Shown in pieces: positions 46,601-54,477 of a stretch of 64,000 nucleotides of DNA. The notes beneath the pieces are model-generated. The model saw nothing but the letters and a program-made list of their open reading frames with translations. It did not search any database and had not been told where the DNA came from. The DNA comes from Apostichopus japonicus (lineage: Eukaryota; Echinodermata; Holothuroidea; Aspidochirotida; Stichopodidae). The stretch lies in assembly GCF_037975245.1 (NCBI RefSeq), contig NC_092563.1, positions 3,975,001 to 4,039,000 on the forward strand. The letters run 5' to 3'. The first letter of the stretch is position 1; every line of letters starts with the position of its first letter. Both the position numbers and the translations under genes were made by a program.

Positions 46601-49249
46601 ACTGGACGCCTAGACTTTATGACTAAAATACTGCAAAACACATGCAATTGTACATTTTTTCTTCTTCTTTTTGGATTTCGATGGTTTACAGAGTAACGTG
46701 AACCTGTGTACGGAACGCCATCTGCTTCACAATATTAGGGGGAAATAACATATGGCAGGAAAAATGTCAGCATATGTTATGTCAGCCTTCCGATATTAAG
46801 CTCAATAGCTTGTTTCGATATCAGTATATCAGGAAATAAATATGTCGCAATTCGATATCACCAAACCAAGAATAAAATCACTCAGGCTGAGTTTTATTCA
46901 ATCTGAGTAAAGCCAATTTGGTTGGACCTATCGGAGTTCAAGGGCGGTGTCATTAATTTAACAATTTTGGAATTTATATAAATGTTATATCAGTTTGGCG
47001 TATAACATCATTCAGGTGTGTCTGACTTGTTAAGTTTCAGATCTGAAAATTTGTCTGTGGAGCTTTCACTTTGTTATATCATGAACCATTGTGAAGCATG
47101 CGAAAGTTAGCAAGAATGACAAAAGTCGTAGTTATACGAAGGGAATAATTTATTCAGTATCGCATCACAAATGCTATGCAAAATGGGCAAAATGCTACAC
47201 ATGGGCAAAGATGTATAGTATATTTTTCTTGCACAGTATTTTCTATAAGAGACAGAATTCAGTGCAATTATAACTGCTACACAAAGTTTGAACACTAATT
47301 TATTCCCTGACATGGACCGACATCACGGACCAATGTCACTTGGTATCTTTGAGCAAAACTTCAAATCCTTACCAGTACAATTGGTTCCATTCCCTGTGTA
47401 GCCGACGCTACACACGCATGTGTAACTTCCATCAGTGTTACTACAGGTGGATCCAGTGGTACAATCACCAGTTCCCAGAATGCATTCATCTATATCTAAA
47501 GATATTAATTTCACAAAGCAACTCAAAGTAAAAAATTATGCTGCTTTGATGTCTGAATTAGTCAGATAGATCTTGTTATTCATAAATGATTACATAACAA
47601 GTGTCTTAAATTGAACAAAACCACCAGCAGGGAAAAATTTGTAACGGTTGTCTGGTCGTTCAAATTTCTACTCAGACAACCAAAATCAGCTTTAGAGTTT
47701 GTTCATAATAAAACAGAAAAAGTAGCAGGTCTAATGCATTATCCACCTGAAGAGGAGTTTTACCGGACCAAAACTAGTTTTACTCACATTAAACCTAAAC
47801 GTCTCTCCTACAATTACATATTGATCATTTTCTTTGTTAATATCCTGCATTTTATCAGAGAACCAATAACTGTTAGGGCAAGAAAAATCTTCCCTGACCA
47901 GAGATTGGCCTAAAGACATAGTAGAATCATTTATTGCAACCAAGAAGCTACACTTTACAATAACATTTAATTGTAACATATAAACAGCTGCTAAAAGAGG
48001 CAATATCCACTCCAGTATCATTACAAAAAATTGATGTCATTACTAAAGTTATCAAAAACTTCTTGCACTTAACGCAGGTGAAACTTGTTGAAAATTGTTA
48101 TCAGTCAAATGATGTACTATATTTGAAAAATATTTAAAAAGTTAATACCCTAGGAAGGGTCCCTGCCTACTTTTATCCATCCTGTTTGTTACTCCACTGC
48201 AATGGCACAATTATACATAGTCAAGCTTGTTTGGACTTAACAAACACAAATGAACACTCTTATAACCAGATTAATCTTGCAACCCCAGTGCCCCCCCCCC
48301 ACACCCTTTTCGTGCCTTACCGGGCCCATTCTGCTTCCCTTATATTCCTGGGTAAGCCAGTGCTATACCTACCAGAGCATACTGTCCCAGAGTTTGTCAC
48401 ATTAGCTTGGTAACCAGTTGGACACTCACAGATGTAAGCTCCTATTGTATTATTACAGACAGCATCTCCTACACAGTCATCAGTGCCTTCTGAACATTCA
48501 TCAACATCTGTAAAATGTCAAAGGTAATGAGGATATCAATTTATTGATCAACAGTTTGTCACATCAATATTCTGACTTTCTGTGCGTATCATGTACCTTT
48601 TATGTGAGAATCAAAGTGCTACATAAAAAGACATAAAAAGGGAAAAGTAATCAATGTAAAAAAAAATCTTTCAAACAAAATGAAGGGTTTTAAGTTTCTT
48701 TTAAAATCACACAACAATGCATTCAGTATCTTGAGTAATGTTTCACAAAACACAATCAACAATAGCTGCAACAAGTTCCAATATGTCCAAACAGTCTTTT
48801 GAATGTGATTAATGTGCGGTACACAATGACCCTCCCTGCATAACCTGAATACTGGAATTGGATGCTAACTTCGTCAAATGCACATAGAATATAGTCAGTC
48901 TAAGTGAGCTAGCATGCATTTCTTGCATCTAGATCAAACATTTAATGACAGACAAATATGTAAATAAATTTTTATGTTCAGGAATCCATTTTCCAATTTT
49001 TTATATATTTTATCATTTTATCAAAGCTTTATTCACTCGTAATTTATGGACTTCTGACTGACTTGACATAATTTCTGATGAGAGATATTCCAAACATACT
49101 AAATTTGAAATCAAATTAACCTATTGTGCAGTGACTGCCAGTATATCCACTTTCATCACAGTCACATGTGTAGGTGCTGTCCAGCCCATCTCCATCGTCA
49201 CAACTTCCTGGTCCACATGGTTCCCAAATGCATGGTGGGAGGGCTGTTG
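13748..49249 (-). CDS. Large EGF/LamG adhesion G-protein-coupled receptor (5' end not found)
   Basis: Forty-eight coding exons, listed in the block entries below, chain with matching splice phases into 7652 nt, 2549 residues plus stop. Order from the N-terminus: seven EGF modules, LamG-like module I, two EGF modules, a short linker, LamG-like modules II-VI (the last split by a Thr-rich Met-Glu-Thr-Thr repeat), GAIN domain, GPS with the HL/T autocleavage site, seven transmembrane helices, and a cytoplasmic tail of about 50 residues. By family knowledge such receptors sit at the plasma membrane, self-cleave at the GPS and signal through a tethered agonist. The ectodomain modules suggest binding to matrix, carbohydrate or cell-surface ligands; the ligand is unknown. 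The signal peptide and first exon(s) upstream of 49249 were not identified. The set of modules is not one I can equate with a vertebrate ADGR gene, so no symbol is given. Confidence 0.9.
14332..17685 (-). CDS. Receptor exons 39-45: seven-transmembrane domain
   Basis: TM1: 17582..17685 ([13 protein letters not shown]). TM2: 17110..17212 ([14 protein letters not shown]). TM3 and start of TM4: 16590..16746 (the Cys of [16 protein letters not shown], then YYFLLGWG). TM4: 15983..16049 ([12 protein letters not shown]). Extracellular loop 2 and TM5: 15503..15575 ([17 protein letters not shown]). End of TM5 and intracellular loop 3: 15150..15229 ([13 protein letters not shown], then EKKDLLKGR). TM6 and TM7: 14332..14503 ([29 protein letters not shown]). 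SWM.CEG-like, GWG.P, C.W and F.I.NSL.G are signatures of the adhesion (family B2) receptors, and the TM3-loop 2 cysteine pair is present. Each junction keeps frame. Confidence 0.93.
14800..15110. mobile_element. hAT-type MITE (311 bp) in a receptor intron
   Basis: Terminal inverted repeats AAGTGGCGGAGC (left) and GCTCCGCCACTG (right), with 8-bp flanks CCGTCAAT (14792-14799) and CCATCAAT (15111-15118), one mismatch. It carries CTATCTAAGCGGAGCGCCAC, shared with the larger element at 53247-54477, and a C-homopolymer. It lies in the intron between the exons for loop 3 and TM6. The first base of the left TIR is A instead of C. Confidence 0.8.
18209..19180 (-). CDS. Receptor exons 37-38: GPS autoproteolysis motif
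   Basis: Exon 19125..19180 encodes KCAFWDYS, and exon 18209..18335 encodes [10 protein letters not shown] followed by [12 protein letters not shown]. The four cysteines and two tryptophans of the GPS are present, and the HL/T scissile triad is intact, so autocleavage is predicted. TTFASL onward would be the tethered agonist. The TM1 exon follows in phase 0. Confidence 0.93.
20056..23954 (-). CDS. Receptor exons 30-36: linker and GAIN domain
   Basis: Exons 23839..23954 ([18 protein letters not shown]), 23037..23225, 22528..22596, 21655..21781, 20936..21091, 20446..20515 and 20056..20170. The helical part ([41 protein letters not shown]) and the beta part ([23 protein letters not shown]) match the subdomain A and B pattern of GAIN domains, directly before the GPS. 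The CTPW-like segment with two cysteines could be a remnant of a hormone-receptor motif, but is too short to call. Confidence 0.85.
24723..27308 (-). CDS. Receptor exons 26-29: LamG-like module VI with Met-Glu-Thr-Thr insert
   Basis: Exons 27150..27308, 26256..26394 (TISVWMKL), 25463..25662 ([16 protein letters not shown]) and 24723..25184. The last exon first encodes a Thr/Ser/Asn-rich stretch with repeated METT units (plus-strand bases about 25025-25110) and NXT/NXS sequons, then returns to the jelly-roll fold ([16 protein letters not shown]). The module is thus split by a mucin-like, probably glycosylated insertion. Each part keeps the W...W, lyvnG and LG...D landmarks of the concanavalin A-like/LamG superfamily. 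Confidence 0.85.
25795..26230. repeat. Degenerate minisatellite in a receptor intron
   Basis: Repeated units of roughly 25-35 bp built on the words TATGTGAAATGAGT and (G/C)G(T/G)TATTCAATACTTA occur from the end of exon 28 to about 30 bp before exon 27. Units vary in length and sequence. Noncoding. Confidence 0.6.
27947..29664 (-). CDS. Receptor exons 23-25: LamG-like module V
   Basis: Exons 29362..29664 ([18 protein letters not shown]), 28689..28879 ([17 protein letters not shown]) and 27947..28115 (YYDDIVVIV). Same order of landmarks as the other LamG-like modules: an opening YW.FD strand, a Cys pair around the ..GF.VGFWM.. strand, W.y.gmTW, and a NGK turn. Splice phases 1, 0 and 1 agree with neighbours. 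Confidence 0.87.
29933..32793 (-). CDS. Receptor exons 19-22: LamG-like module IV
   Basis: Exons 32590..32793 (YVWDARALI), 31465..31579 ([10 protein letters not shown]), 30734..30845 (GLSVFMQEE) and 29933..30269 ([33 protein letters not shown]). It has four exons where module V has three. An extra intron interrupts the GLSVFM strand. Several NXS/NXT sequons lie in the last exon. Confidence 0.87.
31864..32245. repeat. Four tandem copies of a 97-bp repeat in a receptor intron
   Basis: Copies begin with TAGTAGAGATAC at 31864, 31961, 32058 and 32155, exactly 97 bp apart. The three junctions in the middle are almost identical; the first and last units show a few changes. Each contains GTACTCGTTGCCTTGTACTC and TACTTGTACTAG. 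Similar TACTTGTACTC words occur at about 9460-9970, so the unit probably derives from a dispersed element. Confidence 0.93.
32996..35191 (-). CDS. Receptor exons 16-18: LamG-like module III
   Basis: Exons 34967..35191 ([10 protein letters not shown]), 34320..34565 (LSMSVWVRL) and 32996..33277 ([24 protein letters not shown]). Same fold landmarks as modules I-VI. A Cys pair in exon 17 ([10 protein letters not shown]) resembles the [10 protein letters not shown] of module VI, showing these modules arose by internal duplication. Confidence 0.87.
33488..33897 (-). mobile_element. LINE 3' fragment with the ORF2 C-terminus
   Basis: The minus-strand frame 33897..33740 reads the classic end of a non-LTR retrotransposon ORF2 ([19 protein letters not shown], then [13 protein letters not shown] and stop). 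It is followed by a 3' region with AAAGCGCTTTAGAGC and GGCGCTATATAAATC and an (AAT)n tail at 33488-33505. Only the 3' end is present, as expected for 5'-truncated LINE insertions. It is CR1/L2- or RTE-like; the clade cannot be fixed from this fragment. It lies in a receptor intron, in the same orientation as the gene. Confidence 0.8.
34602..34690. repeat. AT-dinucleotide microsatellite
   Basis: Long (TA)n with interspersed ACATATA words in a receptor intron. Open frames across it on both strands (Tyr-Ile repeats) are meaningless. Confidence 0.95.
36046..37585 (-). CDS. Receptor exons 14-15: LamG-like module II
   Basis: Exons 37232..37585 ([26 protein letters not shown]) and 36046..36363 ([27 protein letters not shown]). 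Only two exons encode this module. The donor chosen for exon 15 is ACAT|GTACGT, the one that gives phase 1 for the next exon; an alternative in-frame GTAACA lies 10 bp before it. Confidence 0.86.
38193..38888 (-). CDS. Receptor exons 11-13: two EGF modules and a short linker
   Basis: Exon 38775..38888 encodes an EGF module with [12 protein letters not shown]. Exon 38501..38614 encodes a calcium-binding-type EGF ([16 protein letters not shown] and [10 protein letters not shown]). Exon 38193..38249 is an 18-19 residue linker ([16 protein letters not shown]). Each is phase 1-1. They separate LamG-like module I from modules II-VI. Confidence 0.9.
39705..42131 (-). CDS. Receptor exons 8-10: LamG-like module I
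   Basis: Exons 41787..42131 ([18 protein letters not shown]), 40842..41005 ([19 protein letters not shown]) and 39705..39909 ([20 protein letters not shown]). Complete jelly-roll landmarks including a Cys pair. Exon 8 begins in phase 1 directly after the seventh EGF exon. Confidence 0.88.
40450..40490 (+). ncRNA. Hammerhead-ribozyme-like hairpin, probable Penelope-type remnant
   Basis: GGCCT and AGGCC form an outer stem. Inside are TTGAAGA, a perfect inner hairpin GATCC-TGCTA-GGATC, then GAAACGTC. TGAAGA plus GAAA matches the hammerhead core CUGANGA/GAAA except that the first C is T. The ACGT after GAA is self-complementary, as in dimeric hammerheads with a minimal stem III. Penelope-like elements are known to carry such motifs, and a Penelope-type fragment occurs at 63 kb. 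It lies in a receptor intron. Activity is doubtful because of the C-to-T change. Confidence 0.4.
42742..42870 (-). CDS. Receptor exon 7: calcium-binding EGF module
   Basis: Encodes [12 protein letters not shown], then [16 protein letters not shown] and a closing cysteine. The D-I-D-E-C start and the N/Y positions mark a cbEGF. Phase 1-1, not part of the duplicated 3.3-kb unit. Confidence 0.92.
43723..47020. repeat. Copy A of a 3.3-kb tandem duplication
   Basis: Nearly identical to 47021-50319. Equivalent positions are 3300-3301 bp apart through most of the unit. The junction is ...TTCAGGTGTG|TCTGACTTG..., and 2 bp (TG) are shared at the break, which is microhomology. Differences are a few substitutions, small indels (a 3-bp change near 43772, poly-C length) and a small clustered difference near 45441-45465. 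The unit contains three EGF exons and their introns. Confidence 0.95.
44072..45950 (-). CDS. Receptor exons 4-6: EGF modules of duplication copy A
   Basis: Exon 45822..45950 ([27 protein letters not shown]), exon 45074..45208 (cb[23 protein letters not shown]) and exon 44072..44194 (cb[29 protein letters not shown]). All phase 1-1, with six cysteines each. Relative to copy B the first of these has Tyr instead of Leu two residues before its first Pro-Pro-Cys segment (TAC against CTC). Confidence 0.9.
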
Positions 49250-50319
49250 CTATAGAAACAAGTTTACTGTTAGCAACCAATGTGAAAGATATCAATCTTA
49301 GTTTTATAGAGTGTAAATAGACTAGCCTAGAGGCTATTGCCAGTCGTAATGTTTTGGCTAAGATACTTTATGGATGTGTTAGAATTTACGGTAATTTTTT
49401 TTACTGTGGCCTATAAAGGTTCTCTTAAATTTATGGAGACTTACTTCTCCAAGGAGGTTTTACAGACCTTGTGACTGCAAGACCTGCTGCACAACCTGAA
49501 GAGGCTCTCCAAAAATGTTCAGCGTAGACCGAGGCCTAGCCTCAGTCTATTTGGTATGGTTATACCAGGCTTGCACAAAATATTGACGACAAGGTCCAGA
49601 AAACACCAAACAAAGTTAAAACGTCGTGTTAGAATCGCACGCTTAGGCTATAACTTGAGATAAAGAACAAAGATAATTGGGACAACATAACATACGGGGC
49701 TTGGCCTAACTCCCTAGGGCCCCGTAAGGACCAAATGTATACCTAGCCTAAGTAAGGGGCCTACTGAAAAGTGAAAACGTTGCGTAACTTGGTTAGGCCC
49801 AGCCAGACTACAACTTATAAGTACAACGAACATGATTGATTGAAGACATCATACTAATAATGACCAATAAAAAATACCATTAATTATTTGTAGGTCTTAA
49901 CTGGACGCCTAGACTTTATGACTAAAATACTGCAAAACACATGCAATTGTACATTTTTTCTTCTTCTTTTTGGATTTCGATGGTTTACAGAGTAATGTGA
50001 ACCTGTGTACGGAACGCCATCTGCTTCACAATATTAGGGGGAAATAACATATGGCAGGAAAAATGTCAGCATATGTTATGTCAGCCTTCCGATATTAAGC
50101 TCAATAGCTTGTTTCGATATCAGTATATCAGGAAATAAATATGTCGCAATTCGATATCACCAAACCAAGAATAAAATCACTCAGGCTGAGTTTTATTCAA
50201 TCTGAGTAAAGCCAATTTGGTTGGACCTATCGGAGTTCAAGGGCGGTGTCATTAATTTAACAATTTTGGAATTTATATAAATGTTATATCAGTTTGGCGT
50301 ATAACATCATTCAGGTGTG
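47021..50319. repeat. Copy B of the 3.3-kb tandem duplication
   Basis: Second unit of the direct duplication; see copy A. Its right end is ...TTCAGGTGTG at 50310-50319, after which unique sequence (CACCTGATGG) begins. The right third (49250-50319) lies 5' of the first exon I can identify. Confidence 0.95.
47373..49249 (-). CDS. Receptor exons 1-3 as identified: EGF modules of duplication copy B
   Basis: Exon 49121..49249 ([14 protein letters not shown]), exon 48373..48507 (cbEGF) and exon 47373..47495 (cbEGF). Donors are GTTAAT, GTAGGT and GTAAGG. Exon 49121..49249 starts with two bases completing a codon, so at least one earlier coding exon must exist further right on the minus strand. I did not find it. 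Confidence 0.88.
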
Positions 50320-52059
50320 CACCTGATGGCAATTGTGAAAGGCAAATTAAGAATGAACCTTCTTGAAAGAGACAGTAAGAGGCGAATCAAGGATTTTATG
50401 ACGGAGGTGGCTCTGGGATCGTTATAAGCGGCTCCCATGTTAGACTATAACTTGGGACCATATAATAAGGTCGAAACGCAGGTTATGCTTGCCTTTGATG
50501 TTTGAACTGTATTTTTGTAACACCATAGCTTAAATGTAGTTTTCTATCCTATTAGGTTTTATGGTGTACACCTTTTAGGCGATATTTTTCTTCTATTTGC
50601 TTTTGAATGTTTCCTGTATTTTAAATGTTTCCTGTATATTAATTGTTCAATTCCTGTAAAGCGCTTCGAGCAGCGTTGCTGATGAACTCGCTATATAAGT
50701 ACTATTTTACTATTTTTATTTATCAATGCACTTTCATTTTTGTGTGAAGCTGGAAGGTTGGGCAGGGGGAAAGCCCCGGTGGAGTGGCCACAATCAATTT
50801 GTTCTATTACTAGTTGGAGTTTGATCATTATATCTAAGCCTTTATGTTCATGATTGAGAACAATAACTATTTCCATCGGCTATTTGATTTTCTTGAGCTG
50901 ATGGAAGATGTAAATAATTGCCTGTACGTCATGTGACTGATGACGTCATCATTGCTTTTCTTGCTTGTGTTAATCATTCAGAAAAAGGTTGGCTAGGCCT
51001 ACATGCATGTATCTCATGATCTCAATATTATATACAAAATAAAACATTGTGAAATAGATGACGAATTTCCGTACACAAGTGAGTTATACATTTAAGAACA
51101 GATAATGGTGACAATTTTATTGGGTATCAGAACTTGGACGCTTTTGACGCGGACAATATTGACGGTTGAAAGGCTAATGACCTATGAACAATGTAATGGT
51201 AATATGTAGCCACAGCCCACTTTTCAAGACCAACAGTAAAGGGACTAAACGTACAAATAACGGTATATATAATTGGTGAAAAAATGAGAAAAGATATCAA
51301 CTTACCTATTGGTTACATGAAGCGATACATTTGGTTAATTCTGACAATAATACATCATCATTAAATGTGATATGAAAAACATGATCAATTTATGTATAAA
51401 AAGTGTGTAGTAATAAACGGCATGATGAACAGAGCAAAAATGGAAGTATATGTGGAAACTATAGCAGTTTAGCGCGCAAAGGTAAAGTTAAATGAATAAT
51501 GAGCACATGTAGTGAAACATGGCGACATGGCGATAGGAGTACCTGCAAAAGAAAATCAATAAATGAATGAATTAGTCAATTGGATTGTTCAGTTTATATA
51601 AATGTACTATAGCAACATATAATAGAAATGGAATTCAGATAAGGCTACAGGCAGCGTCTACATTATTCGTTGGACTTTGCATGTAAATTTCAAAGCAAAG
51701 TATATCGTTAAACGTGTAAGATTTTGCAATGCAAATTGTAAAGGCCAAGCCTTGTCTATATAATGATGGTTTGGTTCAAAATGGAAAAAAAATGAAGGGT
51801 TAATTGGAATTATGGAACAATTATGGCATTTTTACAATGCCATCAGAGACATATCAGTAAAGCTCTTTGTTAAGTGAAAACAGGGCTAATTACGTTAATA
51901 TAATGCAAACAAACATAAAACTCTATTACGACATGCGATCGGCATGTGTTGATATATTCCTATTGCCTATAGGATACATATACAACTGTATGAAGTCACA
52001 CTAAAGGATTCCCTGTCATGTTGTCCTATACTGAGAAGTCTTCAATAAATCCGTTTGAT
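50320..52059. other. Region upstream of the receptor; LINE/SINE-like tail, no gene recognised
   Basis: Around 50650-50715 lies AAAGCGCTTCGAGCAG, CTCGCTATATAAGTA and a T/A-rich run, resembling the 3' tail of the LINE at 33488-33897 but on the plus strand. A possible noncoding minus-strand exon lies at about 51306-51544 (acceptor TTTTCTTTTGCAG, donor AATAG|GTAAGT), but it has stops in all frames. The missing first exon of the receptor may be in this stretch. Confidence 0.4.
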
Positions 52060-52170
52060 TTACTCATCTTTGTTGTCGGTGATGCTCCACAAGAGAAGAG
52101 ACGCGACAGCCTGGTTAATGAAGATATGAGGCAGACTTGTTTTGGTGTAATCCATTGATGATTTTGTCTG
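52060..52170 (-). CDS. Candidate terminal coding exon of an unrecognised minus-strand gene
   Basis: A good acceptor (CATTTTTTCTATAG) precedes 36 codons and a TAA, reading QTKSSMDYTKTSLPHI, then a hydrophobic NQAVASLLLWS and acidic end. The composition looks protein-like, but no partner exon was found with confidence and a second frame is also open (ending IEDFSV). It could instead be noncoding. Confidence 0.22.
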   Translation of the reverse strand, partial: QTKSSMDYTKTSLPHIFINQAVASLLLWSITDNKDE

Positions 52171-52603
52171 CTATAGAAAAAATGTAAGCAGAATAATAAA
52201 ATACATGCAAGTTTGTTATAAAAAAAACTATACCACAAGTATATACGGTCTACATATAGACAACTTCTGAGTATTGATTTCTGTGATTCTTGCGTCCAAC
52301 CCCTTTCATATTCAAATTATATAACGGGACTTGTTGGTATTGATTGGTGCAACAGGGTGTTGGTGTGGGCTTTGTTGTACGAACTCCCACCGATGACAAG
52401 AATAGAGCTTTGCTCTCCTCATTCAAAATGGTCGATTTGTATGTCAGTTAGGTCTACGTGAGGTTAAGAAACAAGACTATATCGGAAAACCTAGAATAGT
52501 ACTAGTATGCATGCATGTTATAGGATCATTATTCATCCAGCTAGGACAGTTTTATTTTATTTTCTCGACTCTGTCCCACTTCAAAGCCTCACTTGTACTG
52601 ACA

Positions 52604-52839
52604 GTATGAATACTATGTTCCGCTAAAGGCTTCTCGGCCTTTGTAGCTAAGATCATGTGTAGCATTATGTTCTCCTTCTAGGGGAATCCGTGATACACAC
52701 CTGGCGATGATCACACATGTCGTCACAGTCTCCATGCAAGGGGGCCTGGGGTTGAGAGCGGATCAGTCGTTTGGTATAGATTTTCGTGCCCAGGTTTTAT
52801 CCTGGAGGACTTTTCTTAAAAAGTATGAATACCATGTTT
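52604..52839 (+). mobile_element. SINE-like element with U2 snRNA-like head
   Basis: The head at about 52628-52670 (GGCTTCTCGGCCTTT, AGCTAAGATCATGTGTAG, then GTTCTCCTTCTAG) closely follows the first 45 nt of U2 snRNA. A body of about 150 bp unrelated to U2 follows, ending CTTTTCTTAAAAA. Flanks GTATGAATACTATGTT (52604-52619) and GTATGAATACCATGTT (52824-52839) are a target duplication with one mismatch. Head, body, A-rich end and duplication are the structure of a SINE; SINEs with snRNA heads are a known but rare class. Confidence 0.65.
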
Positions 52840-53246
52840 CTGTCAGATAACGGTTAGTATTGTTAGTATACGAGCCTGGTGTGAAGCATTATTTGTCTTT
52901 ATCATTATAATTATTATTTTAACCTTGTAATAAATTGTTCATAATCATCTATGCATACGGATTTATGAACAAAACAATATCGATAATATCCTCTATATGC
53001 TTCTACTTATGCTTATTAACAATACATTACGACTGTAGGAAACTAGTCGTATCTGTTAGCCTTCATGACCATTTATTTAAGACAGCCATTTAGTCCCTGG
53101 TCTGTGAGTATTATAGATCACATGGTATGAGAACACTGAATCACTCGTCTGATATCAAACTAGATTTGGGATTAGACTGATTTTCATCACTGACAAATAA
53201 ATATTTTTATTTTATTTTTGTTAATGCTGGTCTGGGAATATGTTGG

Positions 53247-54477
53247 CAGTGGCGTAGCCAGGAATCTTTCAGTGGGAGCGCTGGGGGGGGGGGGCTTGAC
53301 CATTTCCTGGGAGGGCGTCTTGTTACTATCTAAGCGGAGCGCCACCATGGGTTGGCGCGCAGCGTACCGAAAACTTTTAGCTAAAAGGCCTCCTAGATCG
53401 TCGGAAATGACACTTCCCAGGCCTTGTAAGCAGGAGCGTCAATCCGATTTGAAACTTGGGGACGTAATCGATTGGAGTATTCCGGCCGCAAGTACTATCT
53501 AAGCGGAGCGCCACTATCGGTTGGCGCGCAGCGCAGCAAGAAAATTTCAGATTTCAATACCTGCCAGATCGCTTGAGATGGCACTTGCCAGGCTGGATAG
53601 CAGCCATCTAGTTGCGTGATTTCGGGAGAAAATTACAAATTCGTCACTCAGGAAATCTGCAATAAAGTTCATGCGGCCTTAATTTTTACGGACTCCTTAT
53701 TTCATTTCCCCAATATAAGGGAACGGGCACCGTCTTTGAAACACCATCTACAACTAAAAAACACATATGTACAGGCTTTGGCTCTATAGCTATGAAGTGC
53801 CATGACTTCTTGAACTAGTCGTAGGCTCCGGCCGCACCATTATCCGCACACAGCTTGTGGTTTCAATCTCAAATTGCGCTCGTCGCGACACACAGACAAG
53901 TTGCAGGTCATACCGATGTAAAAACTCTCGGTCACTTTTCATAGAACTGAACTTCTAATATTCGATGATATGAAGCCTGAGATGTGTAAGCCCTAACCAA
54001 ATAGAGCCACGACACTAAAATGTGTGGGGGAGGGACTTTTGATATTGTGTCCCCCACCCATCGAAATGTGGGGGCGTGTCCCCCCCCCCCCCAGGATTGA
54101 CGCCCATGCTTGTAAGCTGCTCTAAAGTTTCCTCAACATCCCTCTGAAACATTATTAGGGTGATAGACTGATTCTCAGCGATAGTATTGTCTCCTTTCTT
54201 GAAAATTTGGCGGTTTTAAGAGCATGAGGGTACGTCCCAGAAGTGAAAACCCAGCATATTTACTATGTCACGTCCGGTTTTCAGCAACTATAGCCTATAC
54301 TGCCGGTCCGCGGTCGAAGGGTCGTTCATGAGTGGTCATCATGGAGATTCGAGACCATTCAGACCAATGATATATTTTTCGCACATGTATTTTTTTATCG
54401 ACACTCAAAATCCCAGTGGGGGCGACAAGATTTCATGGGGGGCTATCGCCCCCACGCCACCCTTGGCTACGCCACTG
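53247..54477. mobile_element. hAT-type non-autonomous transposon (1231 bp)
   Basis: TIRs CAGTGGCGTAGCCAGG (left) and TTGGCTACGCCACTG (right). An exact 8-bp duplication TATGTTGG lies outside both ends (53239-53246, 54478-54485), as expected for hAT. The interior has two copies of CTATCTAAGCGGAGCGCCAC and G/C homopolymers. No transposase is encoded; the frames inside (for example 53218-53502 and 54265-54627) are incidental. Confidence 0.92.

Noticed and set aside
44039-47531. Identical plus-strand frames at 44039-44230 and 47340-47531, and at 44310-44612 and 47611-47913
   Set aside because: They occur twice only because of the 3.3-kb duplication. The first pair is antisense to the EGF exons; the second pair is intronic, without splice support.
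50450-50491. Second hammerhead-like hairpin (GACC...GGTC followed by GAAACGC)
   Set aside because: The CUGANGA half of the core is absent; only the hairpin plus GAAA resembles a hammerhead.
52171-52238. Signal-peptide-like MWYSFF...CILLFCLHFF on the minus strand
   Set aside because: The sequence is T-rich and ends in a strong acceptor, so it reads as an intron end rather than coding; it also fails to give a phase 1 donor.
52696-52740. Possible minus-strand exon (APLHGDCDDMC...) joining the orphan exon at 52060-52170
   Set aside because: It falls inside the U2-headed SINE-like element, so the splice-like sites are probably chance.
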